NCBI GenBank assembly: GCA_023228745.1 | Contig: JALOAP010000162.1 | Span: 1-6,805, forward strand | Source: Dehalococcoidia bacterium | Lineage (GTDB): Bacteria; Chloroflexota; Dehalococcoidia; Tepidiformales; Tepidiformaceae | Direction: 5' to 3' | Length of the DNA: 6,805 nucleotides | Shown here: positions 5,046-6,805 of the stretch, one piece after another | How the letters are laid out: each line of letters starts with the position of its first letter | Numbering within the stretch: position 1 is the first letter of the stretch | Notes under the pieces: model-generated | Told to the model about the DNA's origin: nothing | The model's database searches: none | The model's input: the letters and a program-made list of their open reading frames with translations, nothing else | Position numbers and translations under genes: made by a program

Positions 5046-5477
5046 GTGGGAATGCGTGGACCGGTACCGAAGCTCACATCGCAGCGCCTCGGCCACCTGA
5101 CCAGGTCGGACCGTGAGCGCGCCAGCAGCCTCGCGGTCTCCGGCGTGGTGACCGCGCCCGAGCGGCCATTGGAGGGCCTCCATCCCGTGGCGGCGCTCTG
5201 GTACGACTCGCTGAAACAGTCTGGACAGAGCGCGCTCTTCGAGCCCTCGGACTGGGCGGCGGCAGCGTTCCTGGCCGAGGCCCTCACCCGAACGCTCGAC
5301 GCCGAGCGCCTCAACCCGCAACTCCTCACCGCGGTCTGGAATGCGATGGAGGATCTCCTTACCACCGAGAGCAGCAGGCGTCGGGTGCATGTCGAAGTGC
5401 GGCGTGACCGTGGCGAAGCGCGCGCGGAGCACAGCTTGACGGCACTGGAGGAGTACAAGCAGCGCCTCGGTGGGTAG
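5046..5477 (+). CDS. phage terminase small subunit, P27/HK97-type
   Basis: The protein has 143 residues from GTG 5046, with GGAGG (5033-5037) eight bases upstream. The start MGMRGPVPKLTSQR is the usual beginning of this terminase family ('MG.RGPvPK'), followed by a basic, poorly conserved stretch. The helical core LHPVAALWYDSLKQSGQS, FEPSDWAAAAFLAEALTR, LNPQLLTAVWNAMEDLLTTE and SSRRRVHVEV then ends in LTALEEYKQRLGG, again the family's normal end. It therefore looks full length. The role is recognition of phage DNA pac/cos sites and delivery to the large terminase during packaging. The large subunit normally follows at once. Here 330 bases of non-phage-like sequence and then comM follow, so the packaging module is broken and the gene is probably a relic, though its own frame is intact. 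It is the clearest evidence that the island derives from a tailed phage or a satellite using phage packaging. Confidence 0.88.
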   Translation: MGMRGPVPKLTSQRLGHLTRSDRERASSLAVSGVVTAPERPLEGLHPVAALWYDSLKQSGQSALFEPSDWAAAAFLAEALTRTLDAERLNPQLLTAVWNAMEDLLTTESSRRRVHVEVRRDRGEARAEHSLTALEEYKQRLGG

Positions 5478-5807
5478 GCCGCGCAGGCATACGCCCTGCC
5501 CATGCCGCTGATTGAACATATCCACCACTCCTCGCTCGCGAGCTGACCGCCGGGTTGAGGGCCATCATCATGGCCAGGCAATCAACCGCTTTCTCGCGAG
5601 AGGGCCAGCTTCCCAGTGTCAGGTATTCCCGCCCCGCGGCCTGGCCCAGTCGCTGGAGTCCGCCGTTCAGCAGCTCCGTGGCACCGGAGATCGAACACAG
5701 TGCATCCAATTAGACACCGGCTCGCCCGCGTACTCTGGCGGCAGGCATTGCGTCATCCAGCCACCCCTGGGTTTGACGCCCCGCAGCCAGGCTCGGACAA
5801 TCCGCCC
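5478..5807. other. junction interval between terminase relic and comM, no assigned gene
   Basis: No large-terminase start or other phage gene is recognisable here. A 14-codon frame from ATG 5502 (MPLIEHIHHSSLAS) stops at once. On the minus strand a frame from about 5709 down reads smoothly (ATELLNGGLQRLGQAAGREY, then LGSWPSREKAVDCLAMMMAL and NPAVSS). It may be the 3' end of an unknown gene, but it runs into antisense of the terminase and I know no family. The comM frame itself is open back to GTG 5700, but that part does not resemble ComM. The right boundary of the phage-derived DNA lies somewhere in this interval. Confidence 0.35.
5534..5601. repeat. pair of 10-bp palindromes sharing CTCGCGAG
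   Basis: GCTCGCGAGC (5534-5543) and TCTCGCGAGA (5592-5601) are both perfect 10-bp palindromes with the same 8-base core, with centres 58 bp apart. They lie in the gene-poor interval upstream of comM. They could be paired operator sites or a restriction-type motif occurring twice. No regulator gene is adjacent. Confidence 0.4.
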
Positions 5808-6805
5808 GTGCTGTCGCGGGTTCTCAGTTGTGCGGTCGTCGGGCTCGAAGGCGAGCTCGTCGAGGTCGAAGTCGACATCACGCGTGCCCAGAACCCGAAC
5901 ACGACCATCGTTGGCCTGCCCGACGCAGCCGTGCAGGAATCGAAGGAGCGCGTCCGTTCGGCGGTCCGGAATAGCGGCCTCACCTGGCCGTTCAACAGCC
6001 GGGTCACGGTGAATCTCGCACCGGCCGATCTCCGGAAAGAAGGGCCAGCCTACGACCTGCCGATCGCGGTCGGGGCGCTCATCGCCAGCGGGCAGGTGGT
6101 CGCCGACATCTCCGACGCAGTGTTCATCGGCGAACTCGCCCTCACCGGCGACGTGCGGCTCGTGCGCGGAGTCCTGCCGATGGTGGCGCTGGCGAAGGCG
6201 CGCGGGGCGAACCGGGCGTTCGTTCCTGCGGTCAACGCCGCCGAAGCCGCGCTCGTCTCCGATATCAAGGTCTATCCCGTCGAGAGCCTTTCGAGCCTTG
6301 CTGCGCACCTGCTCGGCGCGAGCGAGATCGAACCGGCACAACCCGCTCCGCCCGCCCCGCGCGAACTGCCGCCCGGCACGGACTTCGCCGACATCGTCGG
6401 CCAGGAGCACGCGAAGCGCGCGCTCGAAGTGGCGGCTGCTGGCGGACATAACCTGATCATGCGTGGGCCGCCGGGGAGCGGAAAGACGCTGCTCGCACGA
6501 GCGCTGCCGTCCATCCTCCCGCCGATGACCGGCGACGAGGCGATGGAGGTGACGCGCATCTACAGCGTCGCCGGGCTGCTTCCGCCGGGCTCGGGACTGG
6601 TGACCGCGCGTCCGTTCCGTTCGCCCCACCACACGATCTCGAACGCCGGCCTCGTCGGCGGCGGTTCGGTGCCGCGCCCGGGCGAGATCACGCTTTCGCA
6701 CCGCGGCGTGCTCTTCCTCGACGAGCTGCTCGAATTCGACCCGCGCGTGCTCGAAGTACTCCGCCAGCCGCTCGAAGACAAGGTGGTCACCATCTCCCGG
6801 GCGAA
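5808..6805 (+). CDS. comM: ComM / YifB Mg-chelatase-like AAA+ ATPase, N-terminal 332 residues, runs off window
   Basis: GTG 5808 gives MLSRVLSCAVVGLEGELVEV, the standard beginning of ComM, so I prefer it to in-frame GTG 5700; no clear Shine-Dalgarno precedes it. The N-terminal ChlI-type (Lon S5-like) domain includes VEVDITR (20-26), TTIVGLPDAAVQESKERVR (32-50), AVRNSG and VTVNLAPADLRKEGPAYDLP (66-85). The AAA+ module follows a Pro-rich linker (178-190): DFADIVGQEHAKRALEVAA (192-210), Walker A GPPGSGKT (220-227), PFRSPHHTISNAGLVGGG (269-286) and Walker B VLFLDEL (301-307). In gamma-proteobacteria ComM is a hexameric helicase that speeds branch migration during natural transformation. The family is near universal, so it is a chromosomal gene rather than element cargo. 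comM is also an established integration locus, for example for AbaR islands in Acinetobacter. Its expected C-terminal third is outside the window, and a C-terminal fragment lies at 827-1117 on the other strand. Whether this copy is complete cannot be judged here. Confidence 0.95.
   Translation, partial: MLSRVLSCAVVGLEGELVEVEVDITRAQNPNTTIVGLPDAAVQESKERVRSAVRNSGLTWPFNSRVTVNLAPADLRKEGPAYDLPIAVGALIASGQVVADISDAVFIGELALTGDVRLVRGVLPMVALAKARGANRAFVPAVNAAEAALVSDIKVYPVESLSSLAAHLLGASEIEPAQPAPPAPRELPPGTDFADIVGQEHAKRALEVAAAGGHNLIMRGPPGSGKTLLARALPSILPPMTGDEAMEVTRIYSVAGLLPPGSGLVTARPFRSPHHTISNAGLVGGGSVPRPGEITLSHRGVLFLDELLEFDPRVLEVLRQPLEDKVVTISRA

Noticed and set aside
4911..5581. Two ~205-codon minus-strand frames over the terminase gene
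   Set aside because: Both are antisense to the full-length terminase small subunit, start without ribosome-binding sites and show only Arg/Ser-rich shadow composition.
5680..5730. tRNA-like words on the minus strand (GTCTAATTGG, GTTCGATC)
   Set aside because: The D-arm-like and T-arm-like words are only about ten bases apart, with no room for an anticodon arm, and the acceptor ends do not pair.
5667..6701. 344-codon minus-strand open frame
   Set aside because: It is exactly antisense to the unmistakable comM N-terminal coding region. Its Arg/Asp/His-rich composition is typical of antisense shadows in GC-rich DNA.
1..6805. CRISPR array, transposon inverted repeats, rRNA
   Set aside because: I looked for evenly spaced repeats, transposase motifs and ribosomal RNA signatures on both strands and saw none.

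Overview
The window is high-GC bacterial DNA. Ordinary chromosomal genes on both sides flank about 4.7 kb of degraded prophage or integrative-element DNA. Nothing in it fixes the taxon. The two-thirds GC content, a Lipobox protein with a 'PGDC' septum-formation-like core, a SurA_N-type membrane protein and a P27-type terminase small subunit would suit Chloroflexota (Thermomicrobia-like) or Actinomycetota. I hold this only weakly.

Left flank (1-1117, all minus strand): from right to left it holds the last ~95 codons of comM (YifB, Mg-chelatase-like AAA+ ATPase), a small membrane-anchored SurA_N-like protein that is not intact, and a lipoprotein running off the window. Right flank (5808-6805, plus strand): the N-terminal 332 codons of comM, including Walker A and Walker B, running off the right edge. 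The two comM pieces point away from each other and cover different parts of the protein (about residues 1-332+ on the right, about 398 to the end on the left). A simple insertion into comM cannot produce this. An inversion with one breakpoint in comM, or a full comM on the right plus a stray duplicated 3' end on the left, could.

Middle: at about 1118-1128 the comM fragment abuts, almost base to base, a 5'-truncated helix-turn-helix gene of the type found beside site-specific recombinases (1126-1479). Next comes a lower-GC two-gene cassette of exported proteins of unknown function (1653-2673), closed by a strong terminator (2750-2777). Then follows a tightly packed plus-strand replication and packaging-type operon: a Toprim/DUF3854-like primase (2960-3694), the N-terminal half of an XPD/DinG-like helicase (3691-4419) with an out-of-frame relic of its C-terminus (4397-4441), a TubC_N-like protein reading in frame into a Com-like zinc ribbon (4438-4962), a 22-codon stub (4959-5027), and a phage terminase small subunit (5046-5477). 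No large terminase, capsid, integrase or recombinase gene is present. Three successive ATGA stop/start overlaps (3691, 4438, 4959) indicate translational coupling in the ancestral operon.

Interpretation: this is an eroded phage-like element next to a rearranged comM locus. The most interesting structural question is whether the comM/HTH junction and the outward-facing comM 5' part are two ends of one inversion (possibly recombinase-mediated), a scar of integration, or an assembly chimera. The sequence just right of 6805 would decide. A second small possible inversion lies inside the SurA_N-like gene.
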